From positions 560,341 to 624,340 of the forward strand of contig VXAI01000274.1 in NCBI GenBank assembly GCA_013399305.1: 64,000 nt of DNA, given 5' to 3'. The notes under the pieces were generated by a model. That model saw only the letters and a list, made by a program, of their open reading frames with translations, ran no database searches and had not been told where the DNA came from. Position numbers and translations under genes: made by a program. Origin of the DNA: Rostratula benghalensis (lineage: Eukaryota > Chordata > Aves > Charadriiformes > Rostratulidae). Within the stretch, counting starts at the first letter, position 1; every line of letters begins with the position of its first letter. Positions 50,101-60,800 of the stretch are shown one piece after another.

Positions 50101-50738
50101 AACTGGAGCTGTGCCTTTTAGGTTTGCTGATTCAAAAACAATTACACACAATTTTCCACAATTAAACCTTTTTTCTAATTTGTAGGAGGCTATTATTTTT
50201 TTCTACTAGATTTATTTTCATCTTGAAAGCGATGCAAATATACCCTGGAATACCCCTATGTTAACATACTGCAGGTTTTTACTCCTCACAAATTGCCACT
50301 CTCCAACATAAATACAAATGGACAAGAACTAAAGCTGCTAGATCATATCCTACAGGCACTATTACAGGAGCAAACCAGTTGAAACCAACAGGAACAATTA
50401 GATAAGCAGACTTTGTAGGTTATGGCCCTTGTAGAGGGTTGGTTCTACCAAGGTAAGCATGAAGCATGTTAAGACCATCAACAGATTGTGACCAGCCTCA
50501 AATCCAAGACTGTAGTTTGCCAAATTTTCCTTTTTCCTTTTTTTTTTTTTTCTTGTACCTTGACGTAAGATTTCTCAGTGTCCATAAGTTCTTGGATGAC
50601 TTTCCTCAATCTCTCTGCATCAGAAAGGTGGCGAGCCAGTGGCCGTGGAGGTGGATCCTGGTTGTCCTTCTGTCCTTCCATACCACTTGCCTGGACTTCT
50701 TGGAAGTTTCGGCACAACGCACTGATCTGTTCTGCGCT
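37490..50738 (-). CDS. TIAM2: TIAM2 DH-PH cassette and C-terminus (gene level, 12 consecutive exons)
   Basis: Rac-specific guanine-nucleotide exchange factor (TIAM2/STEF), acting at the plasma membrane and cytoskeleton in neurite growth and cell migration. Exons on the minus strand in transcript order: 50559-50738, 48991-49059, 48477-48602, 47137-47245, 46383-46562, 44878-44996, 43613-43721, 41889-41947, 40942-41047, 40105-40192, 38965-39119, 37490-38133. They sum to 1944 nt (647 residues plus stop), all joins in frame with GT-AG borders. Fragment residues about 45-240 form the DH (RhoGEF) domain, with [19 protein letters not shown] and [18 protein letters not shown]; about 270-400 the C-terminal PH domain; the rest is tail. 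The N-terminal PH, coiled-coil, RBD and PDZ parts of the full-length protein lie outside the window. Convergent with TFB1M, as in human. No disabling change seen. Confidence 0.95.
38965..39119 (-). CDS. TIAM2: TIAM2 exon, end of PH domain
   Basis: Acceptor AAACTTGCAG precedes 39119 and donor CTGG/GTAAGA follows 38965. Encodes [38 protein letters not shown] and [13 protein letters not shown]. It covers the C-terminal PH helix and the basic linker behind it. Confidence 0.94.
39513..39955 (-). mobile_element. CR1 LINE 3' fragment in TIAM2 intron
   Basis: Starts with the reversed tail ATTCATAGAATCACAGAAGG, then TTGGAAGAGACCTTAAAGAT, CCCTGCCATGGGCAGGGACA, CAGGGATGGGGCATCCACAA and TCCTGAGATCTAATTTTTCT, ending near TTCTTCTCCAGGCTGAACAA. 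This is the standard order of the CR1 3' region in reverse, so the copy is sense relative to TIAM2. A frame encoding [20 protein letters not shown] within it is retrotransposon debris. Confidence 0.93.
40105..40192 (-). CDS. TIAM2: TIAM2 exon, PH domain strands
   Basis: Acceptor CCACACACAG precedes 40192 and donor GCAG/GTAAGC follows 40105. Encodes [20 protein letters not shown] (first residues split) and ETIFQLCSS. It matches the late beta-strands of the TIAM C-terminal PH domain. The exon is too short and split to show as one open frame. Confidence 0.93.
40508..40553 (-). mobile_element. Possible CR1 3'-tail remnant
   Basis: ACTGGATAGGATCATAAAGATCAACTCCAAG resembles a decayed reversed CR1 end (GGAAGGGATCTTAAAGATCATCTAGTCCAA). 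Short and uncertain. Confidence 0.25.
40942..41047 (-). CDS. TIAM2: TIAM2 exon, PH domain
   Basis: Acceptor TTCTTTTTGCAG precedes 41047 and donor GCAG/GTACTT follows 40942. Encodes [20 protein letters not shown] and [15 protein letters not shown], typical of the TIAM PH domain (DPF[KR]FR, IP, ALQVR). Confidence 0.94.
41889..41947 (-). CDS. TIAM2: TIAM2 exon, PH domain strand (59 nt)
   Basis: Acceptor CTCTTTTTTTAG precedes 41947 and donor ATG/GTAAGT follows 41889. Encodes [19 protein letters not shown]; joined to its neighbour it continues ...[17 protein letters not shown]. The basic KLKKK loop is a plausible lipid-contact patch of the PH domain. Confidence 0.93.
41948..43612 (-). other. TIAM2 intron
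   Basis: A 1.7 kb intron. Several open frames on both strands around 42.4-43.1 kb have no family resemblance and no splice connection to TIAM2, so I treat them as chance. No repeat recognised. Confidence 0.6.
43613..43721 (-). CDS. TIAM2: TIAM2 exon, start of PH domain
   Basis: Acceptor TTTAATACAG precedes 43721 and donor TTTG/GTAAGT follows 43613. Encodes [20 protein letters not shown] and [16 protein letters not shown], the DH-PH junction and first PH strand. Confidence 0.95.
44878..44996 (-). CDS. TIAM2: TIAM2 exon, end of DH domain
   Basis: Acceptor ACCTTATAG precedes 44996 and donor GAG/GTAAGA follows 44878. Encodes [20 protein letters not shown] and [19 protein letters not shown], the long last DH helix leading into the PH domain. 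Confidence 0.95.
46383..46562 (-). CDS. TIAM2: TIAM2 exon, DH domain CR3
   Basis: Acceptor ACCTCTAG precedes 46562 and donor ACAG/GTAACT follows 46383; 180 nt. Encodes [20 protein letters not shown] and the invariant RhoGEF CR3 helix [18 protein letters not shown], the main contact surface for the GTPase switch regions. An alternative AG inside (AAAACAG) would drop residues AKT and break the frame, so the upstream AG is preferred. Confidence 0.96.
47137..47245 (-). CDS. TIAM2: TIAM2 exon, DH domain
   Basis: Acceptor GTTGATTTCAG precedes 47245 and donor AGAG/GTAATT follows 47137. Encodes [20 protein letters not shown] and [16 protein letters not shown], the central DH helices. Confidence 0.95.
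48477..48602 (-). CDS. TIAM2: TIAM2 exon, DH domain
   Basis: Acceptor GTTGTTCACAG precedes 48602 and donor CGG/GTAAAT follows 48477; 42 codons in phase 0. Encodes [20 protein letters not shown] and [22 protein letters not shown] in two blocks. Confidence 0.95.
48991..49059 (-). CDS. TIAM2: TIAM2 exon, DH domain (69 nt)
   Basis: Acceptor CTTTCTTGCAG precedes 49059 and donor GAG/GTGAGG follows 48991; 23 codons in phase 0. Encodes [23 protein letters not shown] in two blocks, highly similar to TIAM1 at the same place. Confidence 0.95.
50559..50738 (-). CDS. TIAM2: TIAM2 exon, start of DH domain
   Basis: Acceptor CTCCTTTAACAG precedes 50738 and donor AAG/GTACAA follows 50559; 60 codons in phase 0. 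Encodes [20 protein letters not shown], a proline-rich linker ([15 protein letters not shown]) and RhoGEF conserved region 1, [18 protein letters not shown]. The SAEQ start aligns with STEQ in TIAM1, so the full-length protein continues upstream through a PDZ-DH linker that is not visible here. Confidence 0.94.
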
Positions 50739-52790
50739 CTGTTAAAGGAGAAGAAAGAGACAAGCGCCGATGTTTTAGAACACAAGCTGTACTGCAAGTT
50801 TAAAAATATTTAAACCCCTCAAATTCTGCTCTTGTTCCAAACTCTGGGGCCAGAGCATGCCATTGATTTTTGGGGAATATGTATCCTGATAGCTTTGAAC
50901 AGCTTCAATTTACAGCAGATCCAGATCACAGCAGTAAAATGAAATGAGATTTTTCCAGTGCAAATTATTTTCAGTCTTCAGATATAAGCTTGTGAGATGC
51001 AAATATGAGAGAACACTCAGATATATCGTTTATTTTGCCTCTTTTGACACTAGCGCCACATTTTCCATCTCTCTTATTTTGCAACACTCACTGTATCAAA
51101 ATAGAATTAGTAGATAAAGATCCTTTACACATCCAGAAGAACTGTTTCATTTGTCATCTGCTACCTAGATGGTGGTGTGTGTGTTGTTCAAACAATGACA
51201 CAATGGAGATGAGGGTTCGGATTCCAATGTCTTGGGTTGTCAAAAGATGTTTAAATGCTTCCTCTCCCAGAGGACAACTTCGTATCAAGATTTTTTGCTT
51301 TCAAAAACAGTGATTCTTTGGAAGAATGATAAGCAAGAAAAAAAGAAAAGCAGAAGATTTTCAAGCAAGGTAGGAATTGGAGATGGAAAAACAAGAGGCA
51401 AAAACGGCAAGGCAAAAATAGAAGAGAAAGAGATTTTTATGACGCTGTGAAATGGTTGTGTAGTTTGCAATACCATCACTAGTACCCAAGAGCAACTTTT
51501 GCAGGCAATAATCCTAAATGCTGGATTTCAAAATTATTCCACTGTTCTCTTTCTTATACGATGCTTTCCTGAGAGCTAGAATATCACTACCGTTATCCAA
51601 TTCTACCTTAATAGCTGTCAGTCACCATTTCTTTATACTACATGAAACAATTCTTCTGCGGAGCTTCTGTCTCTCAGACCCTCCTTAAGATACTGGACAG
51701 TCGCATATGCTGTGCCATATATTACCTGCTACTTAGTGAATTCATTCAAAGGAAAACTACACAAATGCTGCTTCATTTCAAGTGGAAATCTTGTTTCTGT
51801 GGTCTCATTTCAGTGAAGAAATGAATACATGAGTGCTTTTCAGAACTGTCTTAATCTGTACTAATTCCTTCCACGCGGTGGTTCAAGTGGTCCTTTTTGG
51901 ATCTCCCAAATTCACCACTGATCAGCTGAGTAGACAAATTCCCCAGCATACTAGGTCATCAAATAAGGAAACCCAAAAGCTCTTCTAAAACTGAACTAAG
52001 CCATACAAAGCCTTGCTGCAAGGTGAAGGCTAAATGCACTAACAATATTAAATCTCAGCCATTAATGTGACAAAACACAGGTACATCCCTCACACCTGTA
52101 TGATGGAAATAAATGTTAAAATGTCAAATATCTGCCATATAGTCTATATTGCTCTCTAGCTTCTCAGCCCCCAGTTCTGAACAACACTACAACGCTAAAA
52201 AATAAAAATTAGGTTACTGTCCTCACTAATATGTGCAACCAGCTCCCACAATCCTCTATAATGACAGCTGGCAGGACTATGAAATTTAGGGATGTTTCAT
52301 ATTCACAGCATTTATTAGGACCTGACAAAAAGCAATGTAAATTGAATGGTGTTTGTTGGAATTAGAGCTGCACACTGATGCAATACATTTAGAATTCACA
52401 GGCACTTGGTGCCACTAAAATTAATTAGGGCTTTGGAAATAAATTGCAACTTAATTTAGGAAATGTGGGGGGGAAGGTGTATTTTAAATCAACTTCTAAA
52501 TAGCTGAATGCCAAAGTAGTTGAGTTTTGTCTTCTTTCTTTCTGATGTCAGAAACTTTTGTATTTGTATCAGAATGACTCAGATTTACACTCTCTACAGC
52601 TCACGGTGCATGTGGGCAGCCTGATTTACATGAACCTGATGCCTGATTAAGGACACCAGATCAAGGATATGACACAGCCTATCGAAAACGAGTCAGAAAC
52701 ATCATCATCATCAGGCACAGTTTTACAAGAAGGAGTTAGAAGTCCTCTGTTCCTCCTCAACCACCTTCGCACACAGGGCAGGCAGACATT

Positions 52791-52811
52791 GGAGAACATG
52801 CAATGTTCTCC
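52791..52811. repeat. 9-bp-arm inverted repeat
   Basis: GGAGAACAT and ATGTTCTCC separated by GCA. The arms contain AGAACA and TGTTCT, steroid-receptor half-sites, but 5 bases apart where the glucocorticoid response element has 3. Confidence 0.8.
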
Positions 52812-55624
52812 ACCCCCTTCAGTTTTGGGGCCAGAGCTGCATCTGCCACCAAGAACCACTGGATAAGAAAGCATATGGAAATAGATGATGCTCCGCAACA
52901 GCAATACTATTTGACCACCTAAGCAACATAATTTTGGTGTCTGATATTATTCTTCATAACTGGCCAAGGCCAAGGTGCAGGAATACCATAAGGTAACTCT
53001 CAGTCATACTGCTGAGAAGTAGTGATTTTTATAAACTTCAGTATATTTCTGAACTTATAAGCACTTTGTGTTTGCAAGACTGGCATTGGAGAAAAAAAGC
53101 CCCAGTATTGCTTGTAGGCGCTGGTATTTTCCCACAGCTTTACTGCTCTCTGTCCTTACCTTTATAGGAGACTTTCAGACTGTGCTATATCCAGACCTGA
53201 TTCTCATTCTTTGTGTCCACTGTGGTATTTACATTTGGGTCAAACCAAGTATGAAATGCTACTTGATCACAGGGCAGAAGTATTTCACATTCACTCCTAC
53301 ACACTGCACGGGCCATAGAAGATGCAGAAAAACATTTTGCCAATGAAGCCACAAAATGTACATTAGGTTCTGGACCAACAGCCTGGTATTAATGAGAAAC
53401 TTCATAATGAATAAATAAAGAATAATAAAAGCTATTCTTACTTCATATTTCCTCCTAAAACGGCCTCACCAACTATGTTGTGATCTCCATCTTTTTTCCA
53501 CACTGCTCTGGATGCTACTTTTGCCTCCAGTGCCTTCTGGCTGTCAGTGCCCTTAAACCAAGATGCCTCAAGAGGAGCCCCAGTTGACACCGTAACCACG
53601 AATTAAGATGGGAATTAACTCTGAGTTTGCTCTGACAATGACATGGCAATGGCTAACACAGGAAAATTGGACTCTCAGATACATTGGGTAAACTTCTTAA
53701 GTGCACAGCATCTTTTACTGGCACAAGACCAAGACTGTCTGTGCTCAGCAAATGGAAAAAGAATTATTTATGCCAACTTTTATAGCGTGCAGTTCATCAG
53801 AGTAACAACATTCAAGTTGGTGAGAAGAAAAGCCCAGATGACTGACTGTGGACAAGGTTGCAATGCAGATGGGTGCAGAGAAAAGCTGGAGAGTATACAG
53901 TAACAAACTTTCTCCAAAATCCATCACTTGAGCTTACCTATGCCACTTTCAGCAATATTTACAGGAGACCACAAGCAGCTTCAGCTTACCTTTGGCACTG
54001 AAGAGTAGACAGATGAGGCTAAAAAATCAAAAAATTTAGACTAAAAGTGCTAGATTTGAATGGCAGAGTTGAGAAAGTCAACTGGTGCTTACAAAGGGTT
54101 TATAGAAAAAACAAATGCACGCATTCGAGAGAGAACAAAGTTAAGCAGCACTGTGCTGTTTTATTGGCCATTTTCACAGATTTTTCACAAAGCTGTATAA
54201 ACCTTTCTACAGACCTAGCAGTCAGGGGAAGAAGCCTCCTGCCTCCTGCTCTTTTGGCCTCTAAGAAACCTGAAGGATGTGTGGAAGCAGCCTTGAGAGA
54301 CTTTTTTATTTCATCCCTGCAGGTTTGCCACTCATAGTTAGGTCCTACAACCTTTTGCAGGGAGAATTCCCTGTGAGTGAGGATTGCTCACAGTAACCTT
54401 AGAAGGCAAAGTTCCAGTTCACATAACTGTCAGCTTGGCCCAACAGCAGCTCAGCTGTCAGACAGAGATGAAGCACATCCCATTCTCAATAATACTCCCG
54501 ATAAGAAATATTAGAGATTATTCCATTAAACAGAACAAAAGGATACTCTTACAAAGAAACTCTGAGAGAATTTCTTTGCTCCTTGGAGACAAGCATATCA
54601 TCACTGGAAACTGTGCTAGCCCCACCAGAGTTAAAAATCTCCATAAAATTAATTGGTGACAGAGCAGAAGATATTAATCAGCAGTGGTTAAGCATTAGCA
54701 CAACAATTTCATGGCTACCCCACGACTTTCTATGGAATGATACTGATTGAGCATAAATGTTGCACAAGGTCAATTAGTGTTATGGTGTCCCTGCTCATTG
54801 CTGTTTATTTTACCCTCATTTATACTTCTCATGTAGTCCAGCAGTCAATACATATCTGTTTGAAACAGTGAGGGAAACGAATATTTTGAATGGGCTTAGA
54901 AAACTCTACAGCCTAAGGAAGATTCCTTGGGAGGTTTACAACCATGTTTGCTCTTTGATGAGTTTTCAGATTCCTGTACCCTTAAGCAGGACACTGACCA
55001 CATCTACAAGGTAATCACCAATCCTTTGAATTCCTTATCTGAAGAGGAAACACACTCAGAAAACATTCTACAGAAACAGATTTGTCTTGTGCCCTCCAAA
55101 AGCCAGCAGCTAACAGCTGAGCTCTGTCTGAGGTATGTACTTCCAAGGAAGACTGCACCAGTCAGCAGAAGAAATACAAGAGATTTCAAGAAATGAACAA
55201 CTGGCCAGAGACACCTTCACATCCCTCACTCTGTGAAGAAAGAAAGCTTTCGGAGATGTCCATCACTTTTCCTTTGTGTTAGGAAGATGCTTCTCTCCAG
55301 AAGGCAGCCCTGACAGCTGTTGGTGTTTTATGGGTCCATCAATCTCTAGACTACTCTGTCATCCTAAGACTGGGAAGTACTTTGTAACCAAGTCATGTAA
55401 AAGGCAGCAAGCTTTAACTTCCTTAAAGACTTTAAAGACCGAAAAAGAGTTGCCTTGTGTTACACACCAATACAGTATGTGCACTCCTCTAAATTCTTTA
55501 TTGAGTCTGAAAAACATCATCAAAGTCTTACTAAAAATTGCCTTATGAGATTTTCACCACAGGTATCTGGGCAAAATGCTGCCCAACTTTGGGCAACAGA
55601 AGATAAAAACAAAGTAGCAGCCTT

Positions 55625-55690
55625 GGTCACCACTTATGGTTGGACCTGATGACTCCAAGGGTCTCTTCCAACCTGAATGATTCTATGATC
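55625..55690 (+). mobile_element. CR1 LINE tail fragment
   Basis: TTGGTCACCACTTATGGTTG, then ATGACTCCAAGGGTCTCTTC and CAACCTGAATGATTCTATGATC: a + strand CR1 3' end of the same subfamily as the copies at 6.3 kb and 56.4 kb. Confidence 0.85.
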
Positions 55691-56351
55691 TTCTGGTCCT
55701 TCTTTTTTTTCCCCACTTCAAGGCCACTCAGAACAGGAAACTGTGCCTGACAGACACTGCTGAAATTTTAGAGATCTGTTTTGTTTCGTTGTGTCTCTAG
55801 CATGTATTTTAATTAAAATATTTAAAACATCGTTAAAGGAAAGATTTATTTTTATTTTTTTTTTAAAGTACCCACTCAGATCCTTGGTAGCAATACGCCA
55901 AGCATAGTTAGAGTTATGTTTTAAGGAGGGAGAAGTATCCCCTCTATGCTGCATTTTGAAAAGTTGCCCTACCAGACCAGACAACAGGGGAGGAGTTAAG
56001 GATAAACTTTTGTCTTTGAGTCAGAATTTCCCAGTTTCAGGGACGTTTATATTAGCGGAGTCAGCCTGTTACAGTAATGCAAGTAGGTGTCACCAACCTT
56101 ACTTAGAAGTCTCACGTACAGTAAGAAGACGGGTTGATGACCTAGTAACTCCTTCCTGACAGCACAGGCCAAGGCCTGAAATAAGGCTGAACACATGGCT
56201 GTGTAAAACAGCTAAGAGACAACCCACCTGACATGGGGCCTGAGCTATTAATATGAATTGCATGGTGACAAACCTTCCCTCTCAGCTGCCCATCCTTTTC
56301 CCTAGACACAGAGGAAGATCCTCTGGTGGCTTAGGAATTGGGTTGAGACTC

Positions 56352-56738
56352 TAGAATCATAGAATCATTCAGGTTGGAAGAGACCCTTGGGATCATCAAA
56401 GTCCAACCATCAGCTGTACTCTACAAAGTTCAACCCTACACCAGATCCCCCAACACCGCATCTAAACGACTCTTAAACACATTCAGGGATGGGGACTCAA
56501 CTCCCTCTCTGGGCAGCCTGTTCCAGTGACTGACCATTCCTTCTGGGAAAAATTCTTTCCTGATGTTCAGCCTAAACCTACCCTGTTACAGCTTGAGGCC
56601 ATTCCCTCTCGTTCTATCGTTAACCACCTATGAGAAGAGACCAGCACCAACCTCTCTACAATGTCCTTTCAAGTGGTTGTAGAGAGCAATGAGTTCTCCC
56701 TCAGAGGCTCTTCCTCAAACTAAACAGTCCCAAACTAT
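56352..56738 (-). mobile_element. CR1 LINE, 5'-truncated, reverse orientation
   Basis: Begins with the reversed tail AGAATCATAGAATCATTCAG, then GGTTGGAAGAGACCCTTGGG, CCAGATCCCCCAACACCGCA, TCAGGGATGGGGACTCAACT, and ends near TTCCTCAAACTAAACAGTCCC. It mirrors the + strand copy at 6262-6650 block for block. Confidence 0.92.
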
Positions 56739-57673
56739 AGTTATAAACCAAGTCATGCAGCAGGGATCTGCACCCAAGAGCCTGCGTCGACCACGTTCCA
56801 AGGACCAGCAGCTTCCACTAAGTTCACAGATGCTGTGCTCAGCATCTCTAAAATTAAAGACATCTGACCCAATGCAACGTCAAAGGCAAAACAGAAAATA
56901 CTTCCAGCATGGAAGGTTAAATCCTGATCGTACTCAATGTAAAGATGAGAACATGAAGCAAACAAAGAGAGAGGAGCCCTTACAGACCAGACCACAAAAA
57001 GGAGGCTCTTAACAGGTAATACTAAAGTGCAAAATGCAAATTTTCTCAAATCCTGATTATGTGAAAATATTGTCATTTTCTCCTTCCCGGTGTTCTTGTC
57101 CTGATGTTGTCAATTTTAAGGTAGAAGGCTCAAGTATTTTTCTACCATGTGTGTAATATGTTTGCAGCCTTCTTATAATCCTCCAGCAGTACCTTGATTC
57201 TGTATCTATTTTCCTCCCTTTTCCCACAATCCTAAATTATTAGTCACAAACCAGAGGAATAGTGAAAAACATTCACGCTGCAGTCATTTCCAAATTTCCC
57301 TGAAGAATCTTGTTTTAACATCCCACTTCTTGTCAAAATCTGGATCATGACTTCGTCCTTTCTCTGACAGACGCGAGAAATAACTGTTTTGCTTGAGCCC
57401 AGCAGCAAACAGCGCAGGCAACCAGCCCACCCTTCCCTCCCTCAAAACTTCAAAAAGCCCACATCTTTTCCCATACACCACACTGGTATAAAACTCACCC
57501 AACTGACTATACATTCCCAGAATCCATTATTTGATTACTGATGCTGAGGCAGCTGCTACGTATCAAGTGTGGACAGGCTGGTGCAGCCCCCAATTACCTA
57601 CCTTAGCCTAATTAAGCCCAATTAAGCAGTTTCCCCCCCCCCAAAGCTTAACCTGTGCCATTGCAGGACTCAC

Positions 57674-57784
57674 CACAGAGAGCATTCGATGCAGGGAGCC
57701 GTACGCTGCTGCTGCCTGCTGCTGGGTTTTGCGAGCCAACGCTAAACTCTTAGCTCTGGTTTTACTCCTCCGGAAGGCGGGCAT
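57674..57784 (-). CDS. TIAM2: Probable alternative first coding exon of TIAM2 (short isoform)
   Basis: An ATG at 57782-57784 opens 37 codons, MPAFRRSKTRAKSLALARKT followed by QQQAAAAYGSLHRMLSV, ending at a good donor GTG/GTGAGT in phase 0, the phase required by the DH exon at 50738. Spliced directly, it would give a 684-residue protein holding only the DH-PH cassette and tail. A TIAM2 short form from an internal promoter is known in mammals, but I cannot confirm that it uses this exon. The N-terminus is basic (KTRAKS...RKTQQQ). In frame upstream the codons stay open to a TAG 15 bases before the ATG. An internal exon using the TTAG acceptor at 57800-57803 is the alternative. A CCAAT-type motif and a 40-base T run (minus strand) lie just upstream. 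Confidence 0.55.
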
Positions 57785-57817
57785 TGTGGCTTGTGAATAC
57801 TAACTTTGCCAATGGGG

Positions 57818-57857
<40 letters not shown>
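57818..57857 (+). repeat. 40-base poly(A) run
   Basis: Uninterrupted A run on the + strand (T run in TIAM2 sense), 34 bases upstream of the ATG of the probable TIAM2 alternative exon. The length is likely polymorphic and error-prone in sequencing. Confidence 0.9.
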
Positions 57858-57860
<3 letters not shown>

Positions 57861-60800
57861 CCCTTGGAAGGAAGCCCCGGGCGCCGTGCTCCTCCACCAC
57901 GAGCAAACAAACCTGCCCTCTGAGCTCAGCCACCCAAGTTTCTCCTTTGTGCTGATTAAAGAAAATCAGAGACGCTGTCAACCTCCCCATGTAACGGGGC
58001 TAAGCAGTGTCTGAGAGCACAAACAGACCTGCCATGCTTCCCTTTAATACTGCAAACGTGAGAGAACAATGCCAGATGAGCAGGCCGTTTGTTTTTTTTT
58101 TTTCTCATAAATAGCTTGATGTGGAGAACGCAGGACAAAGTGCTGTTACGGCAAGGGAAGATGGGTTTTATCCTCCCAGAAATGTACCTGCCTCTGTGCC
58201 CGTGAAATTTACTGCATAAACAAAGCATCAGGTGCTTTGAGAAAATTAGTCAAACACCTAAAAATATCTAGAGGGTGCTGACTGCCCTGAAGGTCAGCAT
58301 GAATTATCAATGGTACTGATGCTCTGTGTCAAGGGTATATGCCGGTAAATGGTGTGGCATACAAATACTTTTACAATGATAAAAAACAAATAGGCAGCTC
58401 TCTGGATGGTTTCCCTCACATAATTGTGCTTGTCCATTGTTTGAGTTTTTTAGCTGTAATTACATCAATAAAAAGAAATTTAAAATGTGCTCAGTAATCA
58501 ATTCAGGCTTGAAAGTAAAAGTCCCATGTATTTACACAAACCCAATCAGGTCTACAGCTAGAATATTCTAAACCCAATGCAACTTTAAATAAAGCATTAG
58601 AGGACATGATACCAATGAGCTGACGAGTTACAAGACTGACAAGCAATTCATTAATAAAATGAGAACTGTACCAAGTGGTATAATAAACCACAGTGACTCC
58701 CAGGTTCCCCCTGCCACAGCCCTGTGAAGAGTGCAGTGATGCTGAGCTCTAAAGCTTCACTCAACACTGCCAGCACCACCCCCTATGGCTCTCTCAGCAA
58801 ACTCTTTTCTTGAACCCAAACGATTCCTCAAGCCTGGGCATCTATACCCTTGGTTATGAGCGTGCAGCTTGAGAGGTGTCGAGGATATTCCCCTTCATAC
58901 AAGCAGGGGCTTAAGACAGCCCTCTCCTTTAATTACTGCGATTAAACTCCCATCCATCTCTTTCCAAATCATGAGCACAACTTGACAGCTCAGCATTTAC
59001 CAAACCGTGACGCTTGGCTGCTGAGCGACCGCCTGTGGGAGGAACAGTGACACTGGAGCCCTGAAACAACACCCTGCTGATAAGGCTGACAGAACTCATC
59101 ACAGTAGTGGAAACCTCTCCATAGCTGATAGACTATGCCCTTTCTTTTGGAGACAAGAGATCGGATTCACTGGGTGTGAAGACCATGTAACAGAGAACTG
59201 AGGGAATGGTCTCCAGGGAGCGAGAGAGGCTTTGCCTGATCCCTAACATTTCCTTTTTCAAGGGATCCACAGCCTGGTTTAAAAATCCAATTATATGGAA
59301 TACAGTGTAGCATGGACAAGGCTACTTTTCTTGCCGACCATTAGTGGTTGCCTCTGCAGTAGGCCACAGACCCACAACTAAAATCACTGATCTGTGGAAA
59401 CTGAATGTTTACAGTGCCACAAATGGCACTGAAAAACTAACACAGGTCAGAGCACCAGATGCACATTTATTAAGAGTGTAACTATACCTTCTGGAAAGGT
59501 ACTGTTTCTCCATTTTCTGTCAGCATGAGTTGTGGCAATTTCAAACTCTCTTTTTGTAAATAGATGTGTGTTAAAGCACAGCCCATCCACTGGGTCCAGG
59601 GAAGAAAAAGAAAAAAAAAAAAGGCTGCTAAATCTCAGGTCCAAGCAAGATCATCAGTCTCAGATGAAAAACAATGAAAAGCCTTTTTAATTCCGTATTA
59701 GGAAGTTGTCCTTCCCCAGATTTGCTAATTAAGTCTGAGTTATTAGCTAACCATATGCCAGCTAAAAGATGTTACCAATTAAAAGATTGTTTTAAACATG
59801 TATTCATTAGAAAAAAACCCAATGTTTTAGTAATACTCCAACTCCTATGGAGGGACTTGGATAAATCAAAAAAGTGAAAAAAACCCCTAAAATAAACCAA
59901 ATGAATGAAAGCATTTTATTTAGCCTTTCTTCTTCTCCAGAAACAAGCAACAAATGTTCAAACCCTCCTCAAGAATATGCCTCATATGTAAAATTCACAT
60001 GTAAAGTAATCAATCACCTTGAAATACTTTTCAGATGACTGGGAAAATGGCTTGGCTTTGTTTGTTCCTGTGTGCTCTGAGTAACAGCGCATTCCCTTTG
60101 CAGACATCTGTTTTTCATCTTTCCATTTTAGTGGCACCAGGCTTGATAGCTACCATAACAGTAACATCCTTCAGAAGACAGGCTTCCCTCTATTGTCCTG
60201 ACATGTCTAGGTGTGCTTATCTCCATCGAGTTCATTTCCCATCCTGCTTTTGCCCTTAATGCACGAAGGTAAAAGGCTAATTTTCCTCTGTCTGGATATA
60301 CTTTGAATGAAAGGAAACAGCAGTTACCTCCGGGAGAGTTCTGAGCTCTTGTGGGCTGCTTTATAACATCAGTCTGGACCACCAGGGAAGCAGAAGCATA
60401 ATTTGTATACATAACATGTGTTTTTTAAATATGTGTTTGTATGTCTATATGTATGTACACACACACACACATATATGTATTTAAAAGTACATACACGCCC
60501 TGAGCTAAACAGGAGCTCTGTGATTTTAGTGGTCTGTAAGCATTATAAGCTCAGACTTAATTCAGCTGCTCTTCAGATTTCTGCAGTGATCTAGAGGGAC
60601 TCTGTTTTTCACTTTTATAAATGTGGGTGGATGATTTTCTGAGTGTTTTTCTATCACACTTATTATACTAGTAATGTGTTTTTTAAATGCCTTCAAAATG
60701 TATTTTCAAAGCATAACCAATGATAATGAAGATGTCTGCTTTAATTCCAGTGCTAAGAAAATTAGTTAACATTCCAAATGTTTACATGGAATTAGTATTT

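Larger units (their letters stand above)
50739..57673 (-). other. TIAM2 intron upstream of the DH exon
   Basis: A 6.9 kb intron if the 57.7 kb first exon is used. It contains two CR1 copies (about 55625-55690 and 56352-56738) and a short inverted repeat at 52791-52811. Open frames such as 56689-57012 overlap CR1. No further TIAM2 exon or RNA gene recognised. Confidence 0.6.

Noticed and set aside
52791..52811. Glucocorticoid response element
   Set aside because: Half-sites are separated by 5 bases; the receptor element needs 3.
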